64,000 nucleotides of DNA from Hoylesella loescheii DSM 19665 = JCM 12249 = ATCC 15930 (GTDB lineage: Bacteria; Bacteroidota; Bacteroidia; Bacteroidales; Bacteroidaceae), in the NCBI RefSeq assembly GCF_000378085.1, contig NZ_KB899213.1, positions 248,001 through 312,000 on the forward strand, given 5' to 3'. Below are positions 41,480 to 51,217 of this stretch, one piece after another. The position numbers were made by a program, and so were the translations under genes. A model generated the notes under the pieces. The model saw nothing but the letters and a program-made list of their open reading frames with translations, was not told the DNA's origin and searched no databases. Position 1 is the stretch's first letter; each line of letters begins with the position of its first letter.

Positions 41480-42044
41480 TGCTTACAGACCGCTTGGCAC
41501 AGCCCCTGAGCATCTGCCTAAGCGTCTGTACGGCCAGCCCCACATGATAGTTCACCGTGGCGAGGGCAATGCCCAGCATGTTGGCGATGTCTTGATAGGG
41601 CATCTTTTCTACCTTAGCCAAGAAGAAAACATACTTGCACTTGGGTGGTAAGGTGTCGATGGCAGCATTGATGCTAGCCAGTTCTTCGGCCGAGATAAGC
41701 GTGTCGGCGGGCGTTTGCATGTCGGGGAAGGCGAAATCGCCCATGCCGAAGTGCTCAACGCTAATCTGTTTCACGCGGTTGCGCTCACGTCGCAGGTAGT
41801 CAACGCTCTTGTTATACACAATGCGTGTTAGCCATGCGCGCACGTTTTGCAGCTGCGTAAGCTTCTTGCGCATGCGCCACGCCTCTAAAAATGCATCGCT
41901 CACCACCTCTTCGGCCATCTCCCTACATCCTAGAATGCCGTAGGCATGGCAATAGAGGGTGTTAGAGAAACGGCTGATGAACCCGTTGAAGGCCACTTGG
42001 CTTCCTTGCGAGATAAGCACCAGTTCATGATAGAGTTCGTTCAT
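41463..42044 (-). CDS. ECF-type RNA polymerase sigma factor
   Basis: 193 residues. Region 2 (residues ~10-85: FSNTLYCHAYGILGCREMAEEVVSDAFLEAW...VRAWLTRIVYNKSVDYLRRE) and region 4 (~125-180: INAAIDTLPPKCKYVFFLAKVEKMPYQDIANMLGIALATVNYHVGLAVQTLRQML) are both present. It is the transcription partner of the adjoining FecR and probably drives the susCD locus. It is the first gene of the unit. Confidence 0.95.
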   Translation of the reverse strand: MNELYHELVLISQGSQVAFNGFISRFSNTLYCHAYGILGCREMAEEVVSDAFLEAWRMRKKLTQLQNVRAWLTRIVYNKSVDYLRRERNRVKQISVEHFGMGDFAFPDMQTPADTLISAEELASINAAIDTLPPKCKYVFFLAKVEKMPYQDIANMLGIALATVNYHVGLAVQTLRQMLRGCAKRSVSNAKNE

Positions 42045-42575
42045 AGGTGGCGTGTGGGGCGCATGCTGCGCTTGCCCGTTTAATGAATAAGACGTAAAAC
42101 GACGATAATATTATAGGTCGACATTTCTAAATAAACGTATTTTAACGAAGGAATGTTGGTTGGCGATTGGGTAAGTCGACGAATTAACAAGGTTGGTCGG
42201 CAAGTTAATGCGAAGACAATTTGACGAGTTTGCAGGGTTGGTTGTCAAGTTAGCATGATGACGAGTTGAAAAGCTGACAATGCTTTTGCCGCTCTGCACC
42301 CTATTATCAAGATTCTATATGCCTAAAAACACATAGTCGCACAAGGCATATTGCTCCTCTCTTCCCTTCGAAAAGGGTTGTGTTGAGGCCTCTCTCGTTC
42401 CCTCTCTTTTAGGCAGAAGGGGGCTGAGTAAGACCTTTATTTACAACGCAAAGGTAACAATAAATTAGCGATTTGGAACATAAATTTGATTTACATTTGC
42501 CTTTAAGATGTTAAAACAATTCGTCGCACAATAAAAATAAGCGTGAAAAGTGTTTGTCATGAAATAAAAATCCAT
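42045..42575. other. Gene-free region upstream of the sigma gene, with CTCTCC element
   Basis: 42140-42290 holds degenerate GACGAATTAACAAGG-like ~11-base units. 42335-42420 holds a CTCTCC element copy (ACAAGGCATATTGCTCCTCTC ... GTTGAGGCC). A sigma-gene promoter with a clear TAnnTTTG box is not evident. Confidence 0.6.
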
Positions 42576-43056
42576 GCGCGAGTTCGGGATAAAACACAAT
42601 CGTTATGCCAACTGGCGCGTAGCACTAGTTGGCGAGATAGTCATTCGTTTACTTGCCCTGTCTTGTTCAAGGGGCATGTTATCTTATTCCGAACGCGCCA
42701 ATTAACCTCTCCCTCGTTCGCATTTTCATAGTTCCGAAAATGCGCTTGTTAAGCCCTGATGATGCATGATTACATTAACCGTCGTGTTAAACATGTTTTG
42801 GACGGCTGTTCCAGCTTATCTGGAATGCTGTTCCAGTTGAACTGGAACCCTGTTCCAACTTAGCTGGAACAGGAGTCCAACTTAGCTGTAACAAAGCGAG
42901 AGTTGAAAAAGCTCACTACAAGGGCTTATCGGGTGAGGCGTGAAAGGTGGTGTTTGGAGGGCGGAAAGGTGAGTTGTTGGCGATGATAGACTGTATAATG
43001 AACCGCCTAGATAATGCCAAGCAGGTATTAAACGTTACGAGAATTTGGGATAAGAG
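42576..43056. repeat. ~480-bp composite repeat, copy B (inverted copy of 20148-20625)
   Basis: The reverse complement of copy A: a GGGATAAG element (42576-42699), hairpin GCATTTTC/GAAAATGC (42720-42743), a 22-bp array (42798-42885), the conserved 150-bp block, and a single GGGATAAG-type end (about 43037-43056). No ORF. Confidence 0.9.
42798..42885 (-). repeat. 22-bp tandem palindromic array, TGGAACA family, locus 4
   Basis: Units start at 42798, 42820, 42842 and 42864, exactly 22 apart, with cores CTGTTCCAG and CTGGAAC. The orientation is opposite to loci 1-3. Confidence 0.92.
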
Positions 43057-43320
43057 AAACTAGATGTGCTAACTATCATGTAGCAGTGGCCACCTTTGGA
43101 TGTGTGTGTTTTTGTGTTATGGATAAGTTCTTGAGTTGACATTTTCACCTTTTCGCAAGTTTATCAGCTATCTTCCAAGTCACAAGGCCTTGCTGTTTGA
43201 GAATTGTCAATATGCCTTTTGGCCTGCTTAACTAACAATATAATCAAGTGATTATACTGCGTTCACAACCCGCGTACTTATATCTTTTTGCCTAGAAAAC
43301 ATAAAAAAGTTGGGCTAAAA

Positions 43321-43352
43321 TTTGGTCGCATCCCCGAAAACAAGTACCTTTG
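43321..43352 (+). promoter_or_regulatory. Promoter of tRNA-Gln
   Basis: TTTG (43321-43324), a 20-base spacer, TACCTTTG (43345-43352), 10 bases before the tRNA. Confidence 0.9.
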
Positions 43353-43362
43353 CACCCGTTAA

Positions 43363-43433
43363 TGTCCTATGGTGTAATGGTAGCACTACAGTTTTTGGTT
43401 CTGTCAGCGGTGGTTCGAGTCCATCTGGGACAA
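43363..43433 (+). tRNA. tRNA-Gln (anticodon TTG)
   Basis: 71 bases. The acceptor stem TGTCCTA pairs with TGGGACA and the discriminator is A. The D arm contains GGTGTAATGGTAGCAC. The anticodon loop TTTTGGT gives anticodon TTG. The T arm is GTGGTTCGAGTCCATC-like. CCA is not encoded. The 31-39 position of the anticodon stem is a T-T mismatch, so the stem has four clear pairs. Confidence 0.95.
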
Positions 43434-43441
43434 CATTAAAG

Positions 43442-43476
43442 GAGGCTCTTTCTTCGTGAAAGAGCCTCTTTTTTTA
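43442..43476 (+). terminator. Terminator of tRNA-Gln
   Basis: GAGGCTCTTT (43442-43451) pairs with AAAGAGCCTC (43459-43468), then a run of Ts. Confidence 0.95.
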
Positions 43477-43822
43477 TTCTAACACGTCTTAGGTCGTTTG
43501 TTTGAATAGTCAGAAATGTTCGTCAGAAACGTTTTGTTTTTTACCGTTGGTGATAAAATGTACAAAACATGACATGCCCTATCACAAACAAAACCTACCT
43601 TTGTAGAAAGGTTCTGCCTTGAAAAAAGTAAAGACAGGCAGACCCGTGTTTGGGCTAAGGTGGGCAGTTGGCAAAATACCGAAGCAAAGACTTACCGCAT
43701 ATCGCCATAACTAACAATGAACCTTTGGGTTCATGAGATTATCAGTTTATAAGCCATGTCGCTCAAACAAGAAACTTAGAAGCTCAAAAACTCAAGAACA
43801 AATAAACTTAATGTATCAACGA
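43477..43822 (+). promoter_or_regulatory. Upstream region of the GH36 gene
   Basis: TACCTTTG at 43596-43603 is the likely -7 box, with no good TTTG upstream. This leaves a leader of about 215 bases. The in-frame extension of the GH36 ORF into this leader (from 43733) has no coding character. Confidence 0.5.
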
Positions 43823-46006
43823 ATGAAAATATCTAAACTCCTCGTAGTGGGCATATCGATGCTCGTAGGCATGGCTGCCAATGCCAAGAACATGATTTCG
43901 ATACACACCGATAACGTGCAACTGGTGCTGGGAGTGAAGTCTAACGGGCGGATTTACCAAGCTTATCTGGGCGAAAGACTCAGCGAGGGCACACCCCTCT
44001 CCCTGCTTTTTATGCCACAGGCCAACCAAACTTGGCCCATGCCAGCAGGCAACGAGGTATATCCTGTTATGGGAACGGAAGACTATTTCGAACCCGCGCT
44101 GCAACTAACCCACAACAACGGCAACCCCACTTCGGTGCTTAAATACGTGTCGCACACGCAAACTGCGCGCAATGGGATAACCGAAACCATTGTGAAACTG
44201 CGCGATGAGAAGTATCCGATAAGTGTAAACCTGCACTATTTGGCATACACCAAGGAAGACGTTATTTGCCAATGGGCGGAGATTAGTCATGGCGAGGCCA
44301 AGCCAATAAGCCTCGGGCGATATGCATCAGGCATGCTCTATTTCGAAGAACCCACGTATTATCTAACCGAGTTTAGTGGCGATTGGGCGCGCGAAATGCA
44401 GATGAGCCAAACCCAACTCAACTTCGGGCGCAAGACGATAGACACCCGTTTGGGCACGCGAGCCGCCATGTTGGCCTTTCCTTTCTTCGAAGTTGGGCTC
44501 GGTTCGCCTGTTTCCGAAAACCATGGCAAGGTGCTCATGGGCACCATCGGATGGACGGGCAACTTCCGTTTTACCTTCGAAGTAGACCACGACAACCAAC
44601 TGCGGGTGTTGGCTGGCATCAATCCCGACGCCTCGACCTACATGCTCGAGCGCGGCAAAACCTTTAAAACGCCCGAATTTATCTTCACCCTAAGCACCCA
44701 AGGAACAGGGCAGGGCAGCCGAAATTTTCAGCGTTGGGCCTTAAATCACAGGCTATACATGGCGCAAGAAGACCGCATGACACTGCTCAATAACTGGGAA
44801 AACACTTACTTCGACTTCGACGAACAGAAGCTGAACAACCTCTTTGGACAGGCCAAAAACCTAGGTGTAGACCTCTTTTTGCTAGACGATGGCTGGTTTG
44901 GCAACCGCTATCCGCGCAACAATGATAAGGCTGGGCTGGGCGACTGGCAGGCTAATCGTGCCAAACTTCCTGGTGGAATACCCGCCTTGGTGAAAGGGGC
45001 CAACGAACAAGGAGTGGACTTTGGCATCTGGATTGAGCCCGAAATGGTGAACCCCGAAAGCGAACTGGCACGCAAAAAGCCACATTGGATATTGCGTTTG
45101 CCCGACCGCGAGCCCTACCTTTTTCGCCATCAGCTGGTGCTAGACCTAACAAACCCTGAGGTGCAAGACTTTGTTTTCGGTGTGATAGACGGGCTAATGA
45201 AGGAAAATCCCAACATTAAGTTCATGAAATGGGATTGCAACAGTCCGATAACCAACATCTTTTCGCCCCATCTAAAAGCGCGACAAGGCAACCTATACGT
45301 TGACTATGTGCGCGGACTTTATGCCGTTCTCAACCGCGTGCAGGCCAAGTATCCCAAGCTATACATGATGTTGTGTTCGGGCGGAGGTGGCCGTTGTGAT
45401 TTCGAAGCGTTAAAGTATTTCACCGAGTTTTGGTGTTCAGACAATACCGACCCTGTTGAACGCATCTACATCCAGTGGGCTTTCTCGCACTTTATGCCTG
45501 CAAAGGCCTTGTGCTCGCACGTAACCGACTGGAACAAGAAGGCATCGGTGAAGTTCCGTTTAGATGTCGACTTCTCTTGCAAGTTGGGTTTCGACCTCGA
45601 CCTCAAGCACCTTTCGGCCGACGATTTGACCTATTGCCAAGCCGCCATCAAAGAGTATAACCGACTTAAACCCGTTATTTTCTCTCCCAATCTCTATCGT
45701 TTGGTGTCGCCCTACGAAACCAATCATTGCGCCCTGATGCGTGTTAACGACCACCAAACGCATGCCTTGCTCTTCGCCTACGACCTGCATCCGCGGTACG
45801 GCGAAACCATCATCAACACCCATTTGCAAGGGTTAGACCCCACCGCCACTTATCGTGTGCGCGAGATTTGCCTGATGCCAGGGCATGAAAGCAGGCTACC
45901 CTTCCACAACCAAACCTTTACAGGCGACTATCTGCATAAGGTTGGCCTCAAGGTTTTAGGTGGAAATCAACTCGACAGTCGAATTATCGAATTGGTGAAA
46001 GAGTAG
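43823..46006 (+). CDS. GH36 alpha-galactosidase, secreted
   Basis: 727 residues from the ATG at 43823, which gives a clean signal peptide (MKISKLLVVGISMLVGMAANA). The N-terminal beta-sandwich is followed by the GH36 barrel: DDGWFGNRYPRNNDKAGLGDW, GIWIEPEMVNPESELARKKPHW, nucleophile D471 in FMKWDCN, and acid/base D540 in FWCSDNTDP. It should release terminal alpha-galactose in the periplasm or at the surface. It lies next to, but transcribed away from, the SusCD locus and may serve the same glycans. Confidence 0.95.
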   Translation: MKISKLLVVGISMLVGMAANAKNMISIHTDNVQLVLGVKSNGRIYQAYLGERLSEGTPLSLLFMPQANQTWPMPAGNEVYPVMGTEDYFEPALQLTHNNGNPTSVLKYVSHTQTARNGITETIVKLRDEKYPISVNLHYLAYTKEDVICQWAEISHGEAKPISLGRYASGMLYFEEPTYYLTEFSGDWAREMQMSQTQLNFGRKTIDTRLGTRAAMLAFPFFEVGLGSPVSENHGKVLMGTIGWTGNFRFTFEVDHDNQLRVLAGINPDASTYMLERGKTFKTPEFIFTLSTQGTGQGSRNFQRWALNHRLYMAQEDRMTLLNNWENTYFDFDEQKLNNLFGQAKNLGVDLFLLDDGWFGNRYPRNNDKAGLGDWQANRAKLPGGIPALVKGANEQGVDFGIWIEPEMVNPESELARKKPHWILRLPDREPYLFRHQLVLDLTNPEVQDFVFGVIDGLMKENPNIKFMKWDCNSPITNIFSPHLKARQGNLYVDYVRGLYAVLNRVQAKYPKLYMMLCSGGGGRCDFEALKYFTEFWCSDNTDPVERIYIQWAFSHFMPAKALCSHVTDWNKKASVKFRLDVDFSCKLGFDLDLKHLSADDLTYCQAAIKEYNRLKPVIFSPNLYRLVSPYETNHCALMRVNDHQTHALLFAYDLHPRYGETIINTHLQGLDPTATYRVREICLMPGHESRLPFHNQTFTGDYLHKVGLKVLGGNQLDSRIIELVKE

Positions 46007-46026
46007 GGAGACATCGCTATTTTTGG

Positions 46027-46141
46027 GTTAGTTTGGGATAAGAAACAAATCATAATAGCCCATGTACGCGTTAGTTGGCATCATAGATGTCTGTTGTATC
46101 TGGCCTGGTTCAAAGTATATGGTGCTTAATCCCGAATTAGC
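46027..46141. repeat. GGGATAAG-family terminal-inverted-repeat element, copy 4
   Basis: GTTAGTTTGGGATAAG (46027-46042) faces CTTAATCCCGAATTAGC (46125-46141). The interior has GCGTTAGTTGGCATCATAG. It sits between convergent genes. Confidence 0.75.
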
Positions 46142-46204
46142 TGAATATGAAAAAGACATGAAGGGAAATGGAGACAACGAACCAGATGGGGGTTGATACA
46201 CAAC

Positions 46205-46240
46205 AAGTCCCGAACAGGAAGAACCTGTTCGGGACTTTTG
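46205..46240. terminator. Terminator between GH36 and tolC-like genes
   Basis: A perfect 14-bp stem AAGTCCCGAACAGG (46205-46218) with CCTGTTCGGGACTT (46224-46237), 5-base loop, then TTG. Probably bidirectional. Confidence 0.85.
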
Positions 46241-46331
46241 CATGTAAGGTCAAATATACGAAAGGAGGTTTATGCAGGGCGTGAAATGGCCAACACGATG
46301 GCGCATAACCATTTAATGGCTTGCGCCATGC

Positions 46332-47681
46332 CTATCTAGCCGTGGCTTTAAGATAGGCGGTGCGGGCGTTGAGATAGGCCACAACGGCTTCGCTGTATTG
46401 GTTGCGTGCCTTTTGGTCTTGCGTTTGGGCATCGAGTAGATTACTCATCGTACCCGTGCCAGCCTCGTAAAAGTCTTGGTTCAGGCGTAGATTCTCGGAA
46501 GCTTGCTCAATGCTTAGCTTGGCCAGTTGTATCTGTTTGTAGGCCGTTTCCAAATTGTCGTATGCGCTTTGCATTTGTATGAGCAGCAGTTGCCTGCTGT
46601 CTTCCTTCTCTTCTACGGCTATCTGCTCGGCTATTTTCTGACGTTTCAGTCCGCGATTACCCCACCAGTTGCTGATGGGCACACTGAGAGTAGCCAATCC
46701 CACCACGTTGGTGCGCCCTTTGTTGGTGAGGTCGTGATACATGCCAGCAACGCCAACGGCCAGTGTGGGCATCAGTTCGCCCCGCTTTACACGCGTTAGC
46801 AGGTGGTTGGCCTCTACCTTCTTGTCGAGCAAACGCATTTCGGTGCGCTGTTCCAAAGCCGTTGTGTGGTTTACGGAGAGCTGTCGTGGGTCAGGCAACT
46901 CGGTGGTAAGGGTTCGGTCGATGTCGATGTCTTCACCCTGTTTGCCGATATATTGCGCCAGTACCATTTTGCACAGCGAGATTCCGTTGTTAAGTTTCAG
47001 GCGGTTAACGGCCATCTCGTTTTGCTTCAACTTTACGCTCAGCACATCGTTTTTGTTAGCCACGCCCGCTTCGTAGGCGTTGTTGGCATCGTTAAGGATG
47101 TTTTCCAGCTGCTTGTCGGCTGCGTCCAGTGTCTTTTCTTGTTCGTAGAGCGCCAACAATTGGTTGTAATAAACCTCGGTGGTTTGTGCCACTTCGTCAG
47201 CGCTTTGTTCAAGCATCAGCTCCTTCACCTGCGTTTGCACGGTGGCTAGCTTATTGGCATTGATGATGCGCCCACCAACAAATACGGGTTGCATAGCCAC
47301 GAGCGACGCCAACGTACCATGCTTAATGGCCTGCAAAGTGTAGCTGGTGGGCAGCGCAGCCAGTATGGCGGGGTTCAATCCAGCACCCTTTACGATGGCA
47401 GCTAGCTTTTGTTGGTCGGCAGCGGAGAGTGAAAACTCTTCTTGCACGAGGTAATCGGGCGAGTGAAAATAGGTTGCGTTGGCCGTAACCATTGGCAAAT
47501 ATTTGGCTCGCGCCTCTTTTTGTTGTTCCTTGGCAGCGGTTATTTCCAGTCGTGCCCGTTTCAGTTTCACGTTGTTTTCCTTAGCCAACGCCTTGCATTG
47601 GTCTAGGGAATATGTTGTCTGCGCGTGTAATCCCATTGTCAAACAGGGAATTAAGAGCAGGAAAAATCTTTTTAAGTTCAT
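46332..47681 (-). CDS. TolC-family outer-membrane efflux protein
   Basis: 449 residues from the ATG at 47681 (signal NLKRFFLLLIPCLTMGLHAQ). Two OEP repeats of long helices and short strands follow (YSLDQCKALAKENN at the start; LPISNWWGNRG-like and YDNLETAYKQIQLAKLSIEQASENLRLNQDFYEAGTGTMSNLLDAQ in the second). It is the exit duct of the RND pump encoded upstream. An in-frame ATG 21 bases earlier exists only because of a duplicated CATGAACTTAAA segment; I prefer the second ATG because it gives a normal signal peptide. Confidence 0.93.
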   Translation of the reverse strand: MNLKRFFLLLIPCLTMGLHAQTTYSLDQCKALAKENNVKLKRARLEITAAKEQQKEARAKYLPMVTANATYFHSPDYLVQEEFSLSAADQQKLAAIVKGAGLNPAILAALPTSYTLQAIKHGTLASLVAMQPVFVGGRIINANKLATVQTQVKELMLEQSADEVAQTTEVYYNQLLALYEQEKTLDAADKQLENILNDANNAYEAGVANKNDVLSVKLKQNEMAVNRLKLNNGISLCKMVLAQYIGKQGEDIDIDRTLTTELPDPRQLSVNHTTALEQRTEMRLLDKKVEANHLLTRVKRGELMPTLAVGVAGMYHDLTNKGRTNVVGLATLSVPISNWWGNRGLKRQKIAEQIAVEEKEDSRQLLLIQMQSAYDNLETAYKQIQLAKLSIEQASENLRLNQDFYEAGTGTMSNLLDAQTQDQKARNQYSEAVVAYLNARTAYLKATAR

Positions 47682-47694
47682 GAGTTTTTTATTT

Positions 47695-47915
47695 AAGTTC
47701 ATGAGTTTTTGAGTTCATGAGTTTATGAGGAGTTAAGAAGTTATGGAGTTAAGGAGTTAAGCCGTATGCTGTGGAGTTTAAGAAGTTATGGGGCTAAGAA
47801 GCTAAACCGTATGCAGTGGAGTTTAGGAAATGATGGTGTTAAGGAGTTAATCCGTAAGCATAACGACTAAGCTAATGACTTAACTCCTTAACTCCATAAC
47901 TCCCTAACTCCTAGA
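47695..47915. repeat. GAGTTCATGAG and GGAGTTAAG/CTTAACTC low-complexity tract
   Basis: GAGTTCATGAGTTT units (47695-47730), GGAGTTAAG/AAGAAGTTATGGAG units with the linker GCCGTATGCTGTGG (47735-47850), then exact 8-base CTTAACTC CTTAACTC CATAACTC CCTAACTC units (47878-47912) that run into the RND gene 3' end. Confidence 0.85.
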
Positions 47916-50900
47916 AGTGGCTTCCATCTTTAGCGTTCTCTTTCTGTCTTCCCACCTGAAAATCATCCAATAACCGATAGGTATCATGGTGACGATGAAG
48001 AGTAGCGAGATGATTGTACCGAAACAAACCACCACGCCCATAGGACCCCACAGCGGCGTATTGGCAATAACCATGGGGATAACGCCCATTGATGCGGCCG
48101 CACTTGTAAGGAAGATAGGGCGCATACGACGTTGGGCAGCTTGCAGGGCAGCACGCTTTGCCGATAGGCGATGATGCACGCGGAGCTCTTCGGCATAGTC
48201 TATCATGATGATACCGTTACGCACGATGATACCCATCAGCGAGATAATGCCCAGTATGCCAGTAATACCCACCTCTTGTCCCATGATGAGCACGCCCGTG
48301 GCAGCACCCAACAGCGAGAACAATAACGATACCATGATGACCAACGACATACGAATGTCTTTGAAATGGAATAGCAAGATGGCGAAGATAATCATCACAG
48401 AGATGGCCAAACCGCTATATATCTGTGGCTCGGTTTCTAGGTCTTTCTCCCTTTGACCTCCAATAGTCATGGTCACTCCTTGTGGAAGTTCAATCTTATT
48501 CACCTCTTCTATCACCTTATCCGTTACGTCGTTGAGGTTCAGTCCGCGTTTGGTATCGGCCATAACCGACATCGAACGAACACCGTTGCGATGGTGAATG
48601 GAAGTGTATGTCCAGTCGGGCGTCACCTTGGCCACCTGTCTTAGCGGCACGTTTACACCGGGGAGAAGTCCGCTAACAGTAGCGTTTTCGAGGTCTTCAG
48701 GTGTTTGATGACCCGCATGACTGTCTTTTAGCGTAACCTTTACAGGGTAGTCGCCCTCCCAAACCGTGGTGAGTGGAACGCCATCGCCAAAGCGCGTGGC
48801 CAAGTTTAAGGCCAAAAGACTCTTGCTCATACCCAATCGCGATGCCTCATAATCGTCAATCTGCACGTCGAGACCCGAGGTAGTGCCGTCGAAATTGTTG
48901 CGAACCAACAGCAATTCGGGCATGGCACGCATGCGACGCGTGGCGCTGTCTACTGCCTGACGGATGGTGTTGAGGTCGTCGCCACTGAACCTTATCTCTA
49001 CGGGCGAACTGGCATCGCTATAATCAAGCTGCTTGATGCGCACCTGTGCTTCGGCAAAATGGTCGGTATATCGCGTGGTGAAGCTGTCTACGAGTGCCAC
49101 GGTGGCAGCGTCGTTGTCGGTGTTTACGATAAACTGAGCATAGTTGGTGCCACCCAGTTGGGGTGCGTATGTATTTTGGAAGCGGGGCGACGACATGCCG
49201 TAGAAGGTGGAAATGTTGCGTATGCGCTTGTCGGCTTGCATCATGTTGCGCAGACTGTCGGCCACGGCAGCCGTGCGTTCGATGCTCGTTCCCTGTGGCA
49301 GGTAAATCTCTACGGCAAACTGGTTGCGTTCGGCACGTGGCAAAAGCTTCTGCGGCATCTTCGCAAAGAGCGTGGCACCAAGCACCACCGAGAGCGCACC
49401 AACACCCAAAGTGATGAACGGATGGGCGAAACAACGCTCGATTAGACGATCGTAATAACCCTGCATGATGTCGAGAAAGGTGCGCCGCTGTTTGCCCTCG
49501 CCCTTGTTTTCTTTCTTCAAACCCTTACGTATAAAGGTGAATTGCATCCAAGGCACCACCAGCACGGCCACCAAAAGCGATGCGCCCAGCACCACACTGA
49601 TGCCTAAGGGGAACCACTTCACGAAGTCTTTCATGATGCCTTTCATTGTGAGCAACAAGGGGAAGAAGGTGATGGAGATGGCCAATGTGGCGCTGAAGAT
49701 AGACGAGAAGAACTCTTTGGCTGAGTAGGTGGCGGCATGCCAGCGGCTCATACCTTCGTCTATCTTCTCCACATACGAGTCGATGATAACGATGGAGTTG
49801 TCTACAATCATACCCAAGGCCACTATGAGCGCGGCAAGAGTTACGGTGTTAAGCTCTATTCCGAAAGCGTAGAACAGTCCGAGGGTTATAAATATGGTGA
49901 TAGGGATGGTGCTAGCGGCCACGCTTGCCACGCGCATGGGCAGCAAAAGCATGATAACCACCACCACCGAGGCAATGGCAATGAGCAATTCTTTGAGGAA
50001 ATCGACAACCGAGGAGTTAACAACCTCGCTCTGATCGGTGATGGTATAGATGCTCACGTCTTGTGGCAACGCTTCTTGGAACTGACCCAAGATGTCCTTT
50101 ACCTTATCTCCAAATTGCACGATGTTGCTTCCCTCGTTCATCTCTACCGAGAGCACGAGGCACTTTTGCCCGTTGTTTTTAACGTATTTGTTGGCTTGGG
50201 GGTACTCGCGCTTGATGGTGGCGATGTCGCGCAGACGGATAACGTTGCCGCGCGGGTCGCTGTACACGATGCGGTTGGCCACATCGTTCTCGGTGTTCAT
50301 TTGTGAACGAAGGTGTATGGGACGTGTCGTTTGTCCGTCATCAACCTTTCCGCTCACCAGCGTCATGCCTTGTGCGGAGAGGTTAGCCAAGAGTGTGGCC
50401 GAGTTGATGCCGTAATCCGACAGCTTGTCACGGTCTACATACACGCCAATTTCTTCGCCCTGCTCGCCGCTAACACGTAGGTTAGCCAGTTCGGGAATAG
50501 TACGCAGGCGGTCTTTCAGCGTGTTCATATACTCGTGCAACTCGCGATAAGTCTTGGTTTTACTCTCCAATGTGATGAGCATGGCCGATGTGTCGCCAAA
50601 GTCGTCGTTGGCTATTAGGGCCAGAACGCCTTGCGGCAACGACACCTTAAACTGTTGCAGCTTAATCTTGAACTTGCTCCAAAACTCGTCTTTGTTAGTT
50701 ACGTCGTCGTTCAGTTCAACGAAGATGTAGGCTATTCCGTCTTTTGTTTGTGAGCGCGTCTTATCCTTCTTTATCTCCTTAAAGCTCCAAAGGAATGTCT
50801 CTAAGGGCTTCGTCACCTGCTCTTCCACCTCGGCAGAGGTGGCGCCAGGATAAACGGCGGCCACCACGCCTTGGCGGATGGTGAAAGAAGGAAATTCGTT

Positions 50901-51017
50901 TTTGGGCATGTTGATGAGTGCGAACACACCGAAACCGATGAGCACCACCATCAACAAGAGCATGATGCTGTTGTAGTGCATCACACTTTCTATGATATTT
51001 CTTTTGCGTTTAGACAT
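47904..51017 (-). CDS. RND-family efflux pump, inner-membrane component (AcrB-like)
   Basis: 1037 residues. It has the 12-helix RND plan: a first helix at MLLLMVVLIGFGVFALINMP, a large periplasmic loop, helices 2-6, a second loop, and helices 8-12 ending YWMIFRWEDRKR. In helix 4 the motif is ALGMIVDNSIVIIDSY: one Asp followed by Asn instead of the DD of AcrB. It exports drugs or lipophilic compounds using the proton gradient, together with the membrane-fusion and TolC-like proteins. The order MFP-RND-TolC on one strand forms an operon. Confidence 0.95.
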   Translation of the reverse strand: MSKRKRNIIESVMHYNSIMLLLMVVLIGFGVFALINMPKNEFPSFTIRQGVVAAVYPGATSAEVEEQVTKPLETFLWSFKEIKKDKTRSQTKDGIAYIFVELNDDVTNKDEFWSKFKIKLQQFKVSLPQGVLALIANDDFGDTSAMLITLESKTKTYRELHEYMNTLKDRLRTIPELANLRVSGEQGEEIGVYVDRDKLSDYGINSATLLANLSAQGMTLVSGKVDDGQTTRPIHLRSQMNTENDVANRIVYSDPRGNVIRLRDIATIKREYPQANKYVKNNGQKCLVLSVEMNEGSNIVQFGDKVKDILGQFQEALPQDVSIYTITDQSEVVNSSVVDFLKELLIAIASVVVVIMLLLPMRVASVAASTIPITIFITLGLFYAFGIELNTVTLAALIVALGMIVDNSIVIIDSYVEKIDEGMSRWHAATYSAKEFFSSIFSATLAISITFFPLLLTMKGIMKDFVKWFPLGISVVLGASLLVAVLVVPWMQFTFIRKGLKKENKGEGKQRRTFLDIMQGYYDRLIERCFAHPFITLGVGALSVVLGATLFAKMPQKLLPRAERNQFAVEIYLPQGTSIERTAAVADSLRNMMQADKRIRNISTFYGMSSPRFQNTYAPQLGGTNYAQFIVNTDNDAATVALVDSFTTRYTDHFAEAQVRIKQLDYSDASSPVEIRFSGDDLNTIRQAVDSATRRMRAMPELLLVRNNFDGTTSGLDVQIDDYEASRLGMSKSLLALNLATRFGDGVPLTTVWEGDYPVKVTLKDSHAGHQTPEDLENATVSGLLPGVNVPLRQVAKVTPDWTYTSIHHRNGVRSMSVMADTKRGLNLNDVTDKVIEEVNKIELPQGVTMTIGGQREKDLETEPQIYSGLAISVMIIFAILLFHFKDIRMSLVIMVSLLFSLLGAATGVLIMGQEVGITGILGIISLMGIIVRNGIIMIDYAEELRVHHRLSAKRAALQAAQRRMRPIFLTSAAASMGVIPMVIANTPLWGPMGVVVCFGTIISLLFIVTMIPIGYWMIFRWEDRKRTLKMEATSRS

Positions 51018-51217
51018 AATGTGCCAATGTTATGTGAGGCCTATTAAAGGTGAAAAGCGGGAAAATAAGGATGGTTGTCTTTCAAACTTGTTAGTCTAGC
51101 GGTAATAGTTAATCTAGTTTGGCTAGTCTACAACTAGCTTACTAAGGCCAAGAACATGGCTTAACCCGCTCTTTACACTTCGAACTTACTCCTTATTCCC
51201 TTACTCCTTACTACTAT
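51018..51217. repeat. Degenerate repeat spacer between RND and membrane-fusion genes
   Basis: Starts with a GGTGAAAAG remnant, then GTTAGTCTAG/GGCTAGTCTA units, and ends with TTACTCC units (51180-51215). No gene. Confidence 0.65.

Noticed and set aside
42576..43056. Composite repeat as an IS element
   Set aside because: It has no ORF over 60 codons resembling a transposase, and its interior is made of short palindromic units.
43363..43433. tRNA-Gln as an integration site for the neighbouring repeats
   Set aside because: No duplicated tRNA 3' end was seen on either side.
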